A DNA stretch of 64,000 nucleotides from Candidatus Protochlamydia naegleriophila (GCF_001499655.1 NZ_LN879502.1:806001-870000); one strand, 5' to 3'. Counted from the first letter of the stretch, positions 18,272 to 28,510 are shown. Notes: generated from the letters alone by a model not told the origin. Program-made: numbers and translations.

Positions 18272-19546
18272 ATGAGCACTATTATTGATGTTTTGCGCGA
18301 GCGCGGTTTTATAGATGCTGTGACTAGCGAAGAAATTCGCCAATTGACACAACAACCCGTTAAGGTATACTGCGGATTCGATCCAACGGCTGACAGTCTT
18401 CATTTGGGAAATCTCGTGGCCATTATGGGACTGGCTTGGTTTCAACGCTTTGGACATACTCCAGTTGCTATTGTGGGCGGAGCCACCGGAATGATTGGAG
18501 ACCCGTCTGGTAAGAGTGCTGAAAGGCAGCTTTTAGATGAAAAAACGATTCAACACAATCTGCAAGGGATTCGGAAGAACCTTGAAGCAGTGCTGGATTT
18601 CAATCACCCAACTGCAAAGGCAATCATTTTAAATAACTTTGATTGGTTCAAAGACTTTTCGTTCATTGGCTTTTTGCGGGATGTGGGTAAACTCTTCCGA
18701 TTGGGGCCCATGCTTGCAAAAGACAGTGTGAAGACCCGTTTGCAGTCGGAAGAAGGAATGAGCTTTACAGAATTTTGTTACCAAACATTGCAAGGATACG
18801 ATTTTCTTCATTTATTTGAGACGCAAGGTGTGACGATTCAGCTCGGCGGAAGCGATCAGTGGGGGAATATCATTGCTGGTACTGACTTGATCCGCAAAGT
18901 CCATGGAAAGCCGGCTTATGGAGTGACGTTTCCCTTGTTGACAAAGAGCGACGGGCAAAAATTTGGCAAATCGGAAAAAGGGGCTATCTGGCTTTCTCCA
19001 GACAAGCTATCTTCTTATGAATTTTACCAATACTTGGTGCGCGTTGAAGATGCTGATGTCATCAATCTCATGCGTATGTTGACCTTTATGGATATGGCAG
19101 AAATTCGCACATATGAAAAAATGATGAAAGAGGCTGACTACGTCCCCCGTACGGCCCAAAAAAGACTTGCAGAAGAGATTACTCGCATGGTGCATGGTGG
19201 TGAGGGGCTTAAGACGGCAATTAAAGTGACTGAAGGAATTGCACCTGGCTCACAAACAAAACTTGATGCTGAAATGCTTGAAAGCCTAGCTGCAGATATG
19301 CCGAGTTGTGAAATGGCTTTTGATAGCGTTGTAAATAAGAAATTGATAGATCTACTGGTTGAGGCTGGGCTGCAAGCTAGTAAGGGCGATGCAAAACGTC
19401 TGTTACGGAATGGTGGAGTCTATATCAATAATGAGAAAATTGAAGACGAGAACTGCGTTGTTGGAGATAACTATTTAATTTCTAATCGTTTAATTCTCTT
19501 GGCTGCGGGTAAGAAAAATAAAATGCTCATTCGTTTGAAAGGATGA
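18272..19546 (+). CDS. tyrS: Tyrosyl-tRNA synthetase
   Basis: A class I synthetase of about 424 residues that charges tRNA-Tyr. YCGFDPTADSLHLGN carries the HIGH-type motif (HLGN), QLGGSDQWGN the tyrosine pocket and KFGKSEKG the KMSKS equivalent. A C-terminal S4 RNA-binding domain starts near DLLVEAGLQASKGDAKRLL. GTG at 18263 is followed by three ATG codons (18266, 18269, 18272); I chose the last, but the choice is uncertain. Confidence 0.97.
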   Translation: MSTIIDVLRERGFIDAVTSEEIRQLTQQPVKVYCGFDPTADSLHLGNLVAIMGLAWFQRFGHTPVAIVGGATGMIGDPSGKSAERQLLDEKTIQHNLQGIRKNLEAVLDFNHPTAKAIILNNFDWFKDFSFIGFLRDVGKLFRLGPMLAKDSVKTRLQSEEGMSFTEFCYQTLQGYDFLHLFETQGVTIQLGGSDQWGNIIAGTDLIRKVHGKPAYGVTFPLLTKSDGQKFGKSEKGAIWLSPDKLSSYEFYQYLVRVEDADVINLMRMLTFMDMAEIRTYEKMMKEADYVPRTAQKRLAEEITRMVHGGEGLKTAIKVTEGIAPGSQTKLDAEMLESLAADMPSCEMAFDSVVNKKLIDLLVEAGLQASKGDAKRLLRNGGVYINNEKIEDENCVVGDNYLISNRLILLAAGKKNKMLIRLKG

Positions 19547-19787
19547 TTGAAGATTAGTATTGAATTCAAAGGGCCTTTGCTTATCATGAGAGGTATAAAT
19601 TAAAGAATTTGCTTGACGATGTATTTCGAAGCTGTTTTTATCCTGGAATGGCTCAGAAAGTTTTTTTTGTCAGTTGAATCGAAAAAGTCGAAACGACAAA
19701 AAGAACTTGATTGAAAATCAAAAGGATATGAAAATGTCAGAAACAACTTAATCTTAACGAAAAAGTGCAATGGAGGAGTCCGCGCCT

Positions 19788-20120
19788 ATGGCAACCAGTA
19801 CAAAGAAGAGCACCATGACAAAGAAAAAACTGATTAATTCTATTTCGCAGGATAAGGGGATTCATCCAAATGATGTCCGCCATGTGATTCAAGCCTTCCT
19901 CGATAAGATCACAGATTGTTTATCTCAAGGTGAGAGATTAGAATTTAGAGAATTCGGTGTGTTTGAGGTTGTCGAAAGAAAGCAAAAAATCGGACGCAAT
20001 CCTAAAAACGCAGCTGTACCTATCGTAATCCCAGCACGCCAAGCGGTGAAATTTACGCCTGGTAAAAAGATGCGTCAAGTTGTCGAGTCGGAAGAAATTT
20101 TTGCAGAAGTTGGTTCATAA
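19788..20120 (+). CDS. HU/IHF-family DNA-binding protein
   Basis: A 110-residue bacterial histone-like protein. After a lysine-rich tail come the two helices (HPNDVRHVIQAFLDKITDCL), the beta saddle and the DNA arm GRNPKNAAVPIVIPARQAVKF, with the intercalating proline in the usual place. I chose ATG 19788 because GGAGGA lies upstream; a longer frame begins at 19770. Members bend and compact DNA. It corresponds by position to CT267 (himD/ihfA) of Chlamydia and opens the conserved block continuing with the next genes. Confidence 0.93.
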   Translation: MATSTKKSTMTKKKLINSISQDKGIHPNDVRHVIQAFLDKITDCLSQGERLEFREFGVFEVVERKQKIGRNPKNAAVPIVIPARQAVKFTPGKKMRQVVESEEIFAEVGS

Positions 20121-20504
20121 CATCTTTTGATCTTTCAAATGACTCTAAAAAATCATTTAAATAGATAAGTGCACGTTGGTTATTCATGATCCATAAAATG
20201 AATCCGAAGCATTTAGCTATTTAAATTTGAGTCATTGAATATCCCGGATTTTTTAAGCGCTTGACTTGTTCGCTTTAGGATAAGTTTGAGCGCTGCGATA
20301 AGAAAAATTGACATGCTTGCCGTAAGCTTTGAGCAGAGCCAAGCTTGGTTAATTAAGCGTGTAAAGAAAATGTTTTGCTGGACTTGTGAATGGATTTGCT
20401 GGTCTTTTAGGGCTTGAATGATTTCAAGATTAGATCCAGTATTTGCTAGGGATAGTATTTCGATCGGAATTGAACTCGCATGCGATTGGCTATATTAGGA
20501 TTTA
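20121..20504. other. Intergenic region, nothing recognised
   Basis: A 384-base stretch with stop codons in all frames at short intervals. No hairpin with a T run stood out. It probably holds the promoter of the next gene. Confidence 0.4.
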
Positions 20505-22031
20505 ATGGTTACAGCAACAATGATCGATAAGTTTTCTCTTCAAACCCTTTTTGCATCACGAATGGCGGCAATTGAGGCTCCTTTCGGTCTCGAGCTAGCG
20601 GTTAAATCTTGGTTGGATCAGCAATCCTTTCCTATGGAAGAGGTTGTAGAGGAGTGTTACTGGCATGAGACGCTCATGTCGTCTGAGAAGGCAATTGAGA
20701 ATTGGAAGTCTCTTTTAACCGTTAATCTTCTCAACCATTTTCTTGCTTCTCCCGTGAAAGAGCTGGCTGCTAAGGTTCGTGCGTTTGAGCAGCAGCCTTG
20801 GAATCAAAGTTCACAGTATTTTAGAGTCATTGTTGCGCTCAATCATCTACTGACTAAAATGTCTGTTCCAGAGGTTGGTAGCCATCTATTAGAAAGTGGA
20901 GCGGCTCTTATCGATTTGCAAGAGTATTGCTCTTGGCAAGCACTCCCCTATGCGCCTTATCATCTTGAATTCGGCATTTTTCTTTGCATGTTAGCCCAAT
21001 TAACGAAGCGCGAAGATTTGCTGAACAGCGTGATTCGTTTAGCAAAGTGGCAGCTCAATAATACATTAGATGCTAACTATTTTCCATTTACGGCTTTATT
21101 CGCTCGCGAGCAAGATGGTGATCCTTTAAATAACCTTCTTCTTTACTATCTCTTTTTTCATAGTGTTTCAGCCTTAACACAAGAAAATGAATTTGACAGC
21201 GCGGCAAATGCCTTATTGGGCCGCCTGCAAAAGGATTGGAGCGACGCTTCTAAGCCGATCCATCCTTTGTGGGTGTTAGTCGAGAAACTGTTTATAACCG
21301 AAAAAAAAGAGGCTTGCCTTCCTTTTACGCTTCCAGAACACATCTATGACTCGTCAACAGCCTTAGTCGGCTACCGATCTTCCAACATGCATGCTGTTTG
21401 CACCTTGCACGGAGGGCATACGGGGCTTGGGTCTATCAAGTTAGAAGATGTTGAAATTATCAATTATGGACCCCAATATTTGCCTTTAGGCGACTGCCTA
21501 GGGTTTGGAATTGAGGGGAACCACTTATCGGATCATGGCTTGCGCAAATCTATGATCGAGCTAAGGCGGCAAGGGTTTTCCTTGAAAGGGTGTGTCCGTT
21601 TAGTCGATCAGCCCTCATCCCTGCCTTTTCAGATAGGCCAGTTTCGAGGCATTTGGTTCGAAATTTTGCAGGAGTTTAAGCAAGCCCGCTTTAATCTCAA
21701 AACCTCATTCCTGGGATTGGATGGATGGGAAGGGACGGCTTTTAGTTTTTTTGCCAAAGCCGAGAAGTGCCGTGTGGGGGATGAAAAGATTCTTTTTCCA
21801 AGCACTCTTGATCGCTATGAGGGAAGTGCGCAACCAATCTACTTAGACGGCAAGCACTCATCGCTTTGTTTGAGTATTCCCTCGTTCAAAGGGACGATTC
21901 AGGCCATACCTCGTTGGGGGAAAAGTAGTTTTTGGGGGGCTAATTTTTTAATCGCCTATATCCTCCATTCCGATCAGCGCCATTATCAATGGCAAATGGA
22001 ATCGTTGGATATGCCGGAAACAGCCCTGTAA
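20505..22031 (+). CDS. Conserved chlamydial hypothetical protein (CT266 position)
   Basis: A 508-residue soluble protein that I cannot assign to an enzyme family. The first 280 residues are helical and contain repeated Trp/Leu patterns, while the rest reads as beta-rich (NMHAVCTLHGGHTGLGSIKL onwards). A helical toroid followed by a beta-sandwich, as in heparinase-like polysaccharide lyases, is a possible fold; this is a guess from pattern only. By position, between an HU/IHF gene and accA, it matches CT266 of C. trachomatis, a hypothetical protein. No signal peptide. Confidence 0.75.
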   Translation: MVTATMIDKFSLQTLFASRMAAIEAPFGLELAVKSWLDQQSFPMEEVVEECYWHETLMSSEKAIENWKSLLTVNLLNHFLASPVKELAAKVRAFEQQPWNQSSQYFRVIVALNHLLTKMSVPEVGSHLLESGAALIDLQEYCSWQALPYAPYHLEFGIFLCMLAQLTKREDLLNSVIRLAKWQLNNTLDANYFPFTALFAREQDGDPLNNLLLYYLFFHSVSALTQENEFDSAANALLGRLQKDWSDASKPIHPLWVLVEKLFITEKKEACLPFTLPEHIYDSSTALVGYRSSNMHAVCTLHGGHTGLGSIKLEDVEIINYGPQYLPLGDCLGFGIEGNHLSDHGLRKSMIELRRQGFSLKGCVRLVDQPSSLPFQIGQFRGIWFEILQEFKQARFNLKTSFLGLDGWEGTAFSFFAKAEKCRVGDEKILFPSTLDRYEGSAQPIYLDGKHSSLCLSIPSFKGTIQAIPRWGKSSFWGANFLIAYILHSDQRHYQWQMESLDMPETAL

Positions 22032-22155
22032 GCGTTCCTTAAATTTTCTATGTAATCGGTGATTGTGCAAATCTGTAACTACCTTGGCCTAAATAATTGA
22101 TCCATCTTCGAATCGATTAATGCGTAAAAATCTCATTGCAAGAATCTCATGAGTA

Positions 22156-22434
22156 TTAGCAGAAAAGGTCTTCGAAGCGCTTTTTAGCGGCTTCATGGTT
22201 GGATGGCACGGGTGGTTTGCCAAGTAAGCTGAATTCTTCGCAAAAATTATTTGCTTGCCGATCCGAAACAGAGTCTGTTCCAGGCACAGCACAGTCATTG
22301 GCCAGCCTCGGCTTGTAATACTTGCAGTTCTGGCAACAATGCAAGGCTGAGCCGCATTTGTCACAGGTTTCACGAAATGAAACCTTTCCTTGAAAAGGGT
22401 CGGGCGTTGAAAAGCCGCAGTGCCAGCAGTACAC
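22156..22434 (-). CDS. Small cysteine-rich zinc-ribbon-like protein
   Basis: A 92-residue protein with GTG start preceded by AAGGAGGAGATC. Cysteine pairs at MYCWHC, CDKC and CQNC, with CCQNCKYYKP, suggest one or two zinc ribbons. The C-terminal half contains NDCAVPGTD and a final helix (AAKKRFEDLF). The role is unknown. Interaction with nucleic acid or protein is equally possible. Confidence 0.75.
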   Translation of the reverse strand: MYCWHCGFSTPDPFQGKVSFRETCDKCGSALHCCQNCKYYKPRLANDCAVPGTDSVSDRQANNFCEEFSLLGKPPVPSNHEAAKKRFEDLFC

Positions 22435-22706
22435 GATCTCCTCCTTAGTTTAATTAAATAGTATAACTATAACAACTTCAATTGATTAACGTCGACTCTA
22501 AATGAAGTCGCCTTTGAGATTCTCAATTTAAAAAGAGAAGGGTTTTGTTAGTTAAATCATTTGTTTTTAACGTATTATGTAGATTTATGGGAGTGTTGGC
22601 ATGGTTCATGAAATGAAACGAGGGTGTCGATCTCCCTTGATCCTTAAAGGTTGAAAGGGGTAAAGAGAGAAAGAGCAGTCAAACGTTTTTATTTATGGGA
22701 GGTATT

Positions 22707-23066
22707 ATGGAAAACAATGAGAATCTATTTAATGCCGCTGTAATCGGTGAAAATCCAGAAACAGCTTTTATCATCTTGGAAGGAAATCGTCTGCATGCAG
22801 TCGAGCAGAGCGTAGCCGACTTAAAGCAAGATGAGAGAGATCCAGAGCAGCTTTTGATTTTAACACGTAATGGCTTGAATGCTTTAATCGAATTTGCCCA
22901 AGGAAAGATTGAACCTCATTTCTTGGAAATCGATTGGGATGAGTTGTCTTCGCAAGATGATGAACAAGCGCATTTGATCCGCAAAATTCACAATATCTTT
23001 TCCCATCTTCCCCACCACTTTCGTAATGAATTATCTGCCTTAATTCACCATAAGGCCAGCTCTTAA
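22707..23066 (+). CDS. Small acidic hypothetical protein
   Basis: A 119-residue protein that I do not recognise. I chose ATG 22707 because GGGAGG lies at 22698-22703; an ATG at 22695 overlaps that site. It is acidic, mixed alpha/beta in character, with no signal or membrane segment. A strong hairpin follows, which supports expression as a single gene. Confidence 0.7.
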   Translation: MENNENLFNAAVIGENPETAFIILEGNRLHAVEQSVADLKQDERDPEQLLILTRNGLNALIEFAQGKIEPHFLEIDWDELSSQDDEQAHLIRKIHNIFSHLPHHFRNELSALIHHKASS

Positions 23067-23105
23067 CAGTTATCGATTCATCGATACATTCTTAATTATT
23101 CTTTT

Positions 23106-23157
23106 GAGAAACGAACGATCGTTTCTGGCATCAAGGCTTGAAACGATCGTTTTTCTC
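23106..23157 (+). terminator. Terminator-like inverted repeat
   Basis: GAGAAACGAACGATCGTTTC pairs imperfectly with GAAACGATCGTTTTTCTC; the downstream arm ends in a T run. It lies 40 bases after the stop of the small acidic gene. Confidence 0.7.
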
Positions 23158-23652
23158 AATCCCTTTACCTCGCATTGCATCTTTCTAGCAGCCTATTTAC
23201 ACTTATCTGTTTTATTTGGAATAGATTGTGTTAAATTTAAAGAGGATTTTCCTTATAATCTGATAGTCTGATGCTTCTCTCTTAAGTTTTCGTTCGTGGC
23301 AAGACGTGATGTCTATATTTTGAAAAGCGCGGGCCACTGTCACATGTATTTGACTGTAATAAGGTTGAATCGGTTAAAGGGGAGTGCTTTTGATTCTTTA
23401 AAAGGCTATTTTTTTAGCACTTGGCGTATAACTTGGCAAAAAGGCGGTAAGGGCTTATCATGTTAGCTGATTGTTTAGGTAGAGATGTTTATTTCTAGAA
23501 AGAATGAAAGAGCGAGTCGGAAATAAATGGTTTTAACTAGTTGGTTGTAAGCTGAATAGACTAGTTGAAGAGCTTGATGAATCCTGTGCATTAGTGCGAT
23601 AGAAAGACTCCTATTGAAGGTATTTTGTGTATAAGTTAAAGAGAGGCCAAAG
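23158..23652. other. Intergenic region before L,D-transpeptidase gene
   Basis: A roughly 500-base stretch without a supported gene. One plus-strand frame stays open from about 23273 to 23465 but has no convincing start. AAGAGAGGCCAAAG precedes ATG 23653. Confidence 0.4.
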
Positions 23653-24654
23653 ATGACACTACCCAAACTGTTAGCCCTTGTTTCACTTATTCTGTTTGGA
23701 GCAATCGGCATTGCAGCCATTTTTAAAAGTAAGTCAGTACCGCCGGTTGTAGTAACGACCAGCCAGGTTCCGCTTGAGGTGGAGCTAGATCAAGAAATTC
23801 AATTAATTGCTCCGGCCTTGGCGGTAGCGCCTCAGTCAGTAAAGCCTTCCTTTTCTTCTGTTACTTCGAAATCTGCGGCAGCCATCGATTTGCCTGAGGC
23901 CAATCGTGTTGAAGAGTTTTTTAATAAGAACGAGCCAAAGTTTCCCATTGTAGAAACAGTGACTTATAAAAGCCGCGTTACTTGGCAGAAAGGGCGTCCG
24001 GCATGGCTTTCGGATTATGCGTCTCATTACGATACCTCGCGTCATTTTATTGCGCGCAGTCTCAATGGAAAGCCGGACTATTTGAAGCAGGAATTGGCAG
24101 AAGGGGACCGTTTTAATGTATTGCGCAAAGATAAGGACATTCAGTTCTATCTATTAATCGACACATCGCGCTGTAAGATGTGGTTCTATTATTTAGCATC
24201 TGATGAAAAGCGTCCCGTTTTAGTGAAAACTTATGCAGTAGGTCTTGGTAGGTTAGATTCCTCCTGTGTTTCCGGCCTTTTAACGCCACTTGGTAAATAT
24301 TCTTTAGGTGATCGGATTGCTACTTATAAGCCTAAAGCGACAGGAATTTATCACGGTAAAAAAGCCGAAATGATAACAATCTTTGGGACACGTTGGATTC
24401 CTTTTGAAGAAGAGTTGAGTCCAGCTTGTACGGCGCCGGCAAAAGGATTTGGTATCCATGGAACGCCATGGGAATATCGGTCGGGCGAGCCTGCTGATAA
24501 TATAGAGAGCATTGGAAAGTATGAAAGTGATGGATGCATACGCTTGGCTACCCCTGACATTGAAGAGCTGTTTTCCATCATCATTACTAAGCCGACTACG
24601 ATAGAAATTGTCCGCGATTTTGCAGACTCTACACTAGTTGGATTATCACCTTAA
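23653..24654 (+). CDS. L,D-transpeptidase (YkuD domain), membrane-anchored
   Basis: A 333-residue protein with an N-terminal hydrophobic anchor (about 4-25), a linker and a YkuD catalytic domain. GIHGTPW and, further on, SDGCIRLATPDIEELF form the HxGTP...S/DGCIRL active site, with the cysteine as nucleophile. Such enzymes form 3-3 peptidoglycan cross-links or attach proteins to peptidoglycan in the periplasm. Environmental chlamydiae are reported to make peptidoglycan, so the gene fits. It lies 29 bases upstream of accA and may be cotranscribed with it. I do not recall an equivalent at this place in C. trachomatis. Confidence 0.9.
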   Translation: MTLPKLLALVSLILFGAIGIAAIFKSKSVPPVVVTTSQVPLEVELDQEIQLIAPALAVAPQSVKPSFSSVTSKSAAAIDLPEANRVEEFFNKNEPKFPIVETVTYKSRVTWQKGRPAWLSDYASHYDTSRHFIARSLNGKPDYLKQELAEGDRFNVLRKDKDIQFYLLIDTSRCKMWFYYLASDEKRPVLVKTYAVGLGRLDSSCVSGLLTPLGKYSLGDRIATYKPKATGIYHGKKAEMITIFGTRWIPFEEELSPACTAPAKGFGIHGTPWEYRSGEPADNIESIGKYESDGCIRLATPDIEELFSIIITKPTTIEIVRDFADSTLVGLSP

Positions 24655-24683
24655 AAATAATGAATTAACTCAAGGAGTTGCCG

Positions 24684-25634
24684 TTGGATATTTTACCCCA
24701 TGAAAAACAAATTCATGAGTATATCAAAACGATTGAGCATCTAAAAAAGCAAAGCCAGGACAATCCTATTTTTGATGTTGAAATTCTCAAGTTGGAACAG
24801 AAATTAGAGAAGCTCAAGCAGCATGTGTATTCAGAGTTGACACCTTGGCAAAGAATTATGATTTGCCGCCATTCTGCGCGGCCGCATGCCATTGATTTTA
24901 TCCGCAATATGTGTGAAAGCTTTACTGAGTTGGCCGGTGATCGCAGCTATAAAGACGATCATGCGATTGTTGGCGGTTTGGCTAAAATCGGCGGAGTCAA
25001 ATGTGTGATCATGGGTCAAGAGAAGGGGTATGACACCGAGAGCCGTGTCTATCGCAATTTTGGTATGCTAAATCCGGAAGGTTTCCGTAAAGCTCTTCGT
25101 TTGATGCAATTGGCTGAAAAATTCCATTTGCCTATCGTGTCGCTTCTGGATACTCCAGGTGCTTATCCGGGCCTTGAGGCGGAAGAGCGTGGACAGGGAT
25201 GGGCGATTGCTCAAAATCTGCGTGAAATGATGCGCATCAATACTCCCATTATCGTGGCGGTAATTGGTGAGGGCTGCTCTGGAGGTGCTCTTGGAATGGG
25301 TATAGGGGATGTTATTGGAATGCTTGAACATTCCTACTATTCGGTCATTTCGCCCGAAGGCTGTGCTTCCATTTTGTGGAAAGACGCCTCGAAGAACGTT
25401 GAAGCCGCATCCGCTCTTAAACTCAATGCTGAAAATCTACTAGAGTTGAAAATTATTGATGCTATTATTCCTGAACCTCTTGGCGGTGCTCATCATGACC
25501 CGCAGCTGGCTTCCCATAATCTTAAGCAATTTATTTTAGAACAAATGCATATCCTCAGACGCATCCCTTCTTCTTTGCTGCTAGAGCAGCGTTATTTGAA
25601 GTTTCGTCAAATGGGACAGTTTTTAGAAGGTTAA
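24684..25634 (+). CDS. accA: Acetyl-CoA carboxylase carboxyltransferase subunit alpha
   Basis: AccA, 316 residues, transfers the carboxyl group from biotin to acetyl-CoA with AccD, the first committed step of fatty acid synthesis. [26 protein letters not shown] and [15 protein letters not shown] are typical. I chose TTG 24684 (protein start MDILPHEKQ) because AAGGAG at 24672-24677 then sits six bases away and the Chlamydia protein starts likewise; TTG 24678 abuts the ribosome site. It is followed after nine bases by the ABC exporter gene. Confidence 0.96.
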   Translation: MDILPHEKQIHEYIKTIEHLKKQSQDNPIFDVEILKLEQKLEKLKQHVYSELTPWQRIMICRHSARPHAIDFIRNMCESFTELAGDRSYKDDHAIVGGLAKIGGVKCVIMGQEKGYDTESRVYRNFGMLNPEGFRKALRLMQLAEKFHLPIVSLLDTPGAYPGLEAEERGQGWAIAQNLREMMRINTPIIVAVIGEGCSGGALGMGIGDVIGMLEHSYYSVISPEGCASILWKDASKNVEAASALKLNAENLLELKIIDAIIPEPLGGAHHDPQLASHNLKQFILEQMHILRRIPSSLLLEQRYLKFRQMGQFLEG

Positions 25635-25643
25635 TGATTAACT

Positions 25644-27575
25644 ATGCGTCTTTTATTGCGAACTGCTTTGCTTGGCCAACGACACCGTTTGTTAATTGGC
25701 TTAACTATCTTGTCTATGATTCTTTTGACTTTTGCTTCCCAGTTAGAAGTTGTGGCGCTAGGAGTCATTACAAGAAAAGGTCCCGACTTTTTTGAATTAT
25801 TCGCTCCTATTAAAGAAGGTAAATTAGACCGTCAGCTAGAGGTAACGTGGGAAGAGGTTGAGCAGCGTTGGACTCAATTGGATCCGGCTCAGGAAGGGAT
25901 GGTGACGCTTCATGATACAAACCAATTTTTGAGCGAGTATAAGGGGCGCGATTTAGTCGAGAAAGTTGTTGAAGGGTTGAACGTTATTATTCCGATTGGG
26001 ACGAGCTTAAAAGCTCTGGCTTTATTTATCGTCTTTGTCGCTCTCTTTAAAGCTATTTCTCTTTTTTGCCAACGCTTTGCAGCCAGGCTTGTTGCCATTC
26101 GAGTAAGTCGTGATTTGCGTCAGGCTTATTTTGAGCACATTCAAGCCTTGCCGATGGAGTTTTATCAGAAGCACAACATCGGAAGCCTTTCTTCACGTGT
26201 AGTGGGAGATGCTTCGCTTGTGGCAGAGGCCTTGAATGCTTGTTTGGTGAATTATCTCCAGACTCCATTTACTGTTTTAACAACGCTTGGGCTCTGTTTC
26301 TATACATCTTGGCAGCTTTCTCTTATCATTTTCTTTGGTTTCCCTTTGATTGTTTTCCCTATCGTATTTTTGGCTAAAAAGGTCAAAAAGATTTCTAAAC
26401 AGATTCAAAAAAATCAGGAAACCTTTGCTACCGTTTTGATCGATTTTCTAGCGGGAATTCAAACTGTCAAAGTCTTTGCCATGGAAGAATTTTCGCTAAA
26501 AAAATACCGCGAACAGAATGCGAAGATGGCAGCTTTAGAGCAAAAAAGCGCCCGCTATGATCTTTCTTCTAGACCAATCGTACACACCATTGGGATGTTC
26601 TTTTTGGCAACAGCGCTTTTATATGGCTTATACGTTTTACAGCTTAATGTGTCGGATGTCCTTGTGTATTGCGGCTTGCTTTATGTTTTCTATGAACCCA
26701 TTAAAAAATTTGCTGAAGAAAATACACATATCCAAAGAGGCATTGCAGCGGCAGAAAGAATGCAAGAGGTTTTAGATTTGCAGCCGCAGATTCGAGATCA
26801 CGATGGTGCCCTTCATTTAAACACCTTAGATGAGACGATCGAATTTGATGATGTCTGGTTTAAGTATGAGTCTAAGTGGGTCTTAAAAGGAGTCAGCTTT
26901 TCTGTCCGCAAAGGGCAAACGGTTGCGCTTGTGGGCCCGACAGGGTCTGGTAAATCGACCATTGTGCAACTGCTTCCGCGCCTTTACGACGTTCAGAAAG
27001 GGGAAATCCGCATTAATGGTCGCCCACTTACTACCTATACCCAAAAGTCACTGCGTGAACAGATGGCTTTTGTGCCGCAAAAGCCTTTTCTTTTTCTTGA
27101 TACTGTTTCTGAAAATATCTCTTTTGGCCGCCCTTTTAGCCAGGCAGATATTCAAGAAGCTGCAAGGCAGGCCCATGCTGACGAGTTTATTTGTCAGTTG
27201 CCAAACGGCTATCAAACTGAATTATCTGAGGCTGGTAAAAACCTGTCTGGCGGGCAACAGCAGCGTTTAGCGATTGCACGCGCGCTTGTTAAGAAGGCTC
27301 CTATTTTGATCATGGATGAGGCTACCTCGTCTCTTGATGCCATGAGTGAAGCCCACATCAAGTCCGCTTTGGGGCAGCTGCATGGAAAAATGACTCAGAT
27401 TGTCATTGCTCATCGCTTGTCAACCATCGAAGATGCCGATAAAATCATCTTCTTGGAGCACGGTGAAAAGATTGCCGAGGGGACCAAAGATGAGCTTTTA
27501 CAAACATGCCCTCCTTTCAAGAAGATGTGGGAGTTGATGTACCAGCAGCCAGCTTTGCAAGCCGGCAATGGATAG
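25644..27575 (+). CDS. ABC exporter, MsbA-like (fused permease and ATPase)
   Basis: A 643-residue half-transporter. Membrane segments occur near 15-35 and 120-370; a chlamydia-type insertion of about 70 residues lies between the first two. The ATPase has VGPTGSGKST (Walker A), NLSGGQQQRLAIARAL (signature) and ILIMDEATSSLD (Walker B), with the H-loop in VIAHRLST. MsbA-type exporters flip lipid A or other lipids; the Chlamydia gene next to accA is annotated msbA-like. The substrate is inferred. Confidence 0.9.
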   Translation: MRLLLRTALLGQRHRLLIGLTILSMILLTFASQLEVVALGVITRKGPDFFELFAPIKEGKLDRQLEVTWEEVEQRWTQLDPAQEGMVTLHDTNQFLSEYKGRDLVEKVVEGLNVIIPIGTSLKALALFIVFVALFKAISLFCQRFAARLVAIRVSRDLRQAYFEHIQALPMEFYQKHNIGSLSSRVVGDASLVAEALNACLVNYLQTPFTVLTTLGLCFYTSWQLSLIIFFGFPLIVFPIVFLAKKVKKISKQIQKNQETFATVLIDFLAGIQTVKVFAMEEFSLKKYREQNAKMAALEQKSARYDLSSRPIVHTIGMFFLATALLYGLYVLQLNVSDVLVYCGLLYVFYEPIKKFAEENTHIQRGIAAAERMQEVLDLQPQIRDHDGALHLNTLDETIEFDDVWFKYESKWVLKGVSFSVRKGQTVALVGPTGSGKSTIVQLLPRLYDVQKGEIRINGRPLTTYTQKSLREQMAFVPQKPFLFLDTVSENISFGRPFSQADIQEAARQAHADEFICQLPNGYQTELSEAGKNLSGGQQQRLAIARALVKKAPILIMDEATSSLDAMSEAHIKSALGQLHGKMTQIVIAHRLSTIEDADKIIFLEHGEKIAEGTKDELLQTCPPFKKMWELMYQQPALQAGNG

Positions 27576-27635
27576 CTCCACTCGCTCTGTCTTTAATCAA
27601 TGATAAAAAGGGATGGTAGGTCTGGCTTAAATGAA

Positions 27636-27700
27636 CTCATCTTTATACAAACAGTGTAGCTTTGGCTTAAGCCCAATTTCTCTGTTTGCATAAAGGTGAG
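27636..27700. terminator. Bidirectional terminator-like inverted repeat
   Basis: CTCATCTTTATACAAACAG pairs with CTGTTTGCATAAAGGTGAG with two mismatches, and a second inner palindrome (TTGGCTTAAGCCCAA) lies in the loop. It separates two convergent genes. A T run is lacking. Confidence 0.5.
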
Positions 27701-27703
27701 TAC

Positions 27704-28510
27704 TTAATGGGAGCAGTCATTTTCAAGAAAAGCAAAACCTAGATTTTTGATTTTTTGATTGGAAACTTTTTTATTTCCGCCATGGGGGCTGGCTCGCGAA
27801 GGATCCCAAGCTATTTTGGGAAGATTAGCCTGCTGGCATAGTTTGTCATAGAATTCACGTCTTGGCAGATGCAGATCATTGCATAAATTAAAAAGGCCGT
27901 GCAGTGACTTTGCCAATGCAAAATCAAGAGCTCTTACAATATCCGTTAAGTGAATGAGATTGGTGTATTGATTACCGGTCCCTGGGAATGTAAGCGTAGG
28001 GGATCGTCGCAAACGATCGCTAACATAGCGACCTGGGCCATAGATTTCTCCCAATCGGAAAATGACGACGCGTCCAACGGTTGTTTCAAGAAAAGTTTGC
28101 TCGGTTTGGTATAAGCATCGGCCATTATCGCTTAGTGCAGCCAAAGGTGTCGCCTCGTCTACCCAATCCCCTTGGAAATCTCCATATACAGAGGTGCTGC
28201 TAGTGTAAAGTATGTGCTTAAGCTTCGGCAGCCTGGGAAGATGCTCTGCAATCTGCTGTGCCGTTTGGAGGTAAGTTGCTAGATAAGTGGAATTTGAATC
28301 CGGTGCTACGCTTACTAGAAGGGCTTCTATTTCGCTTAAAAAGGGAAAAAGGAGCAGGTCTTGGATTAGATGAACTTCATCGGCACATTGCTGCAAAGAA
28401 GCTATTCGCTCTTGCTTGCGAGTGGTGACGGAAATGTGATGACCAGCAAGCTTCCAGTAATGGGCGGCCGCTTGGCCAACGTATCCGCAACCCAGGATTC
28501 CGATCTTCAT
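27704..28510 (-). CDS. NAD(P)-dependent epimerase/dehydratase-like (YeeZ type)
   Basis: A 268-residue extended-SDR-like protein. The nucleotide-binding loop is GCGYVG at 7-12, and YTSSTSVYGDFQGDWVDE resembles the active-site Ser-Tyr region, though the usual YxxxK is modified here (YQTEQ). Substrate unknown. Its start overlaps the stop of the dnaQ-like gene by four bases (ATGA), so it is translationally coupled to it. Confidence 0.78.
   Translation of the reverse strand: MKIGILGCGYVGQAAAHYWKLAGHHISVTTRKQERIASLQQCADEVHLIQDLLLFPFLSEIEALLVSVAPDSNSTYLATYLQTAQQIAEHLPRLPKLKHILYTSSTSVYGDFQGDWVDEATPLAALSDNGRCLYQTEQTFLETTVGRVVIFRLGEIYGPGRYVSDRLRRSPTLTFPGTGNQYTNLIHLTDIVRALDFALAKSLHGLFNLCNDLHLPRREFYDKLCQQANLPKIAWDPSRASPHGGNKKVSNQKIKNLGFAFLENDCSH

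Noticed and set aside
20440-20500. tRNA-like T-arm pattern (GGAATTGAACTCGC)
   Set aside because: No acceptor stem or anticodon arm can be folded around it.
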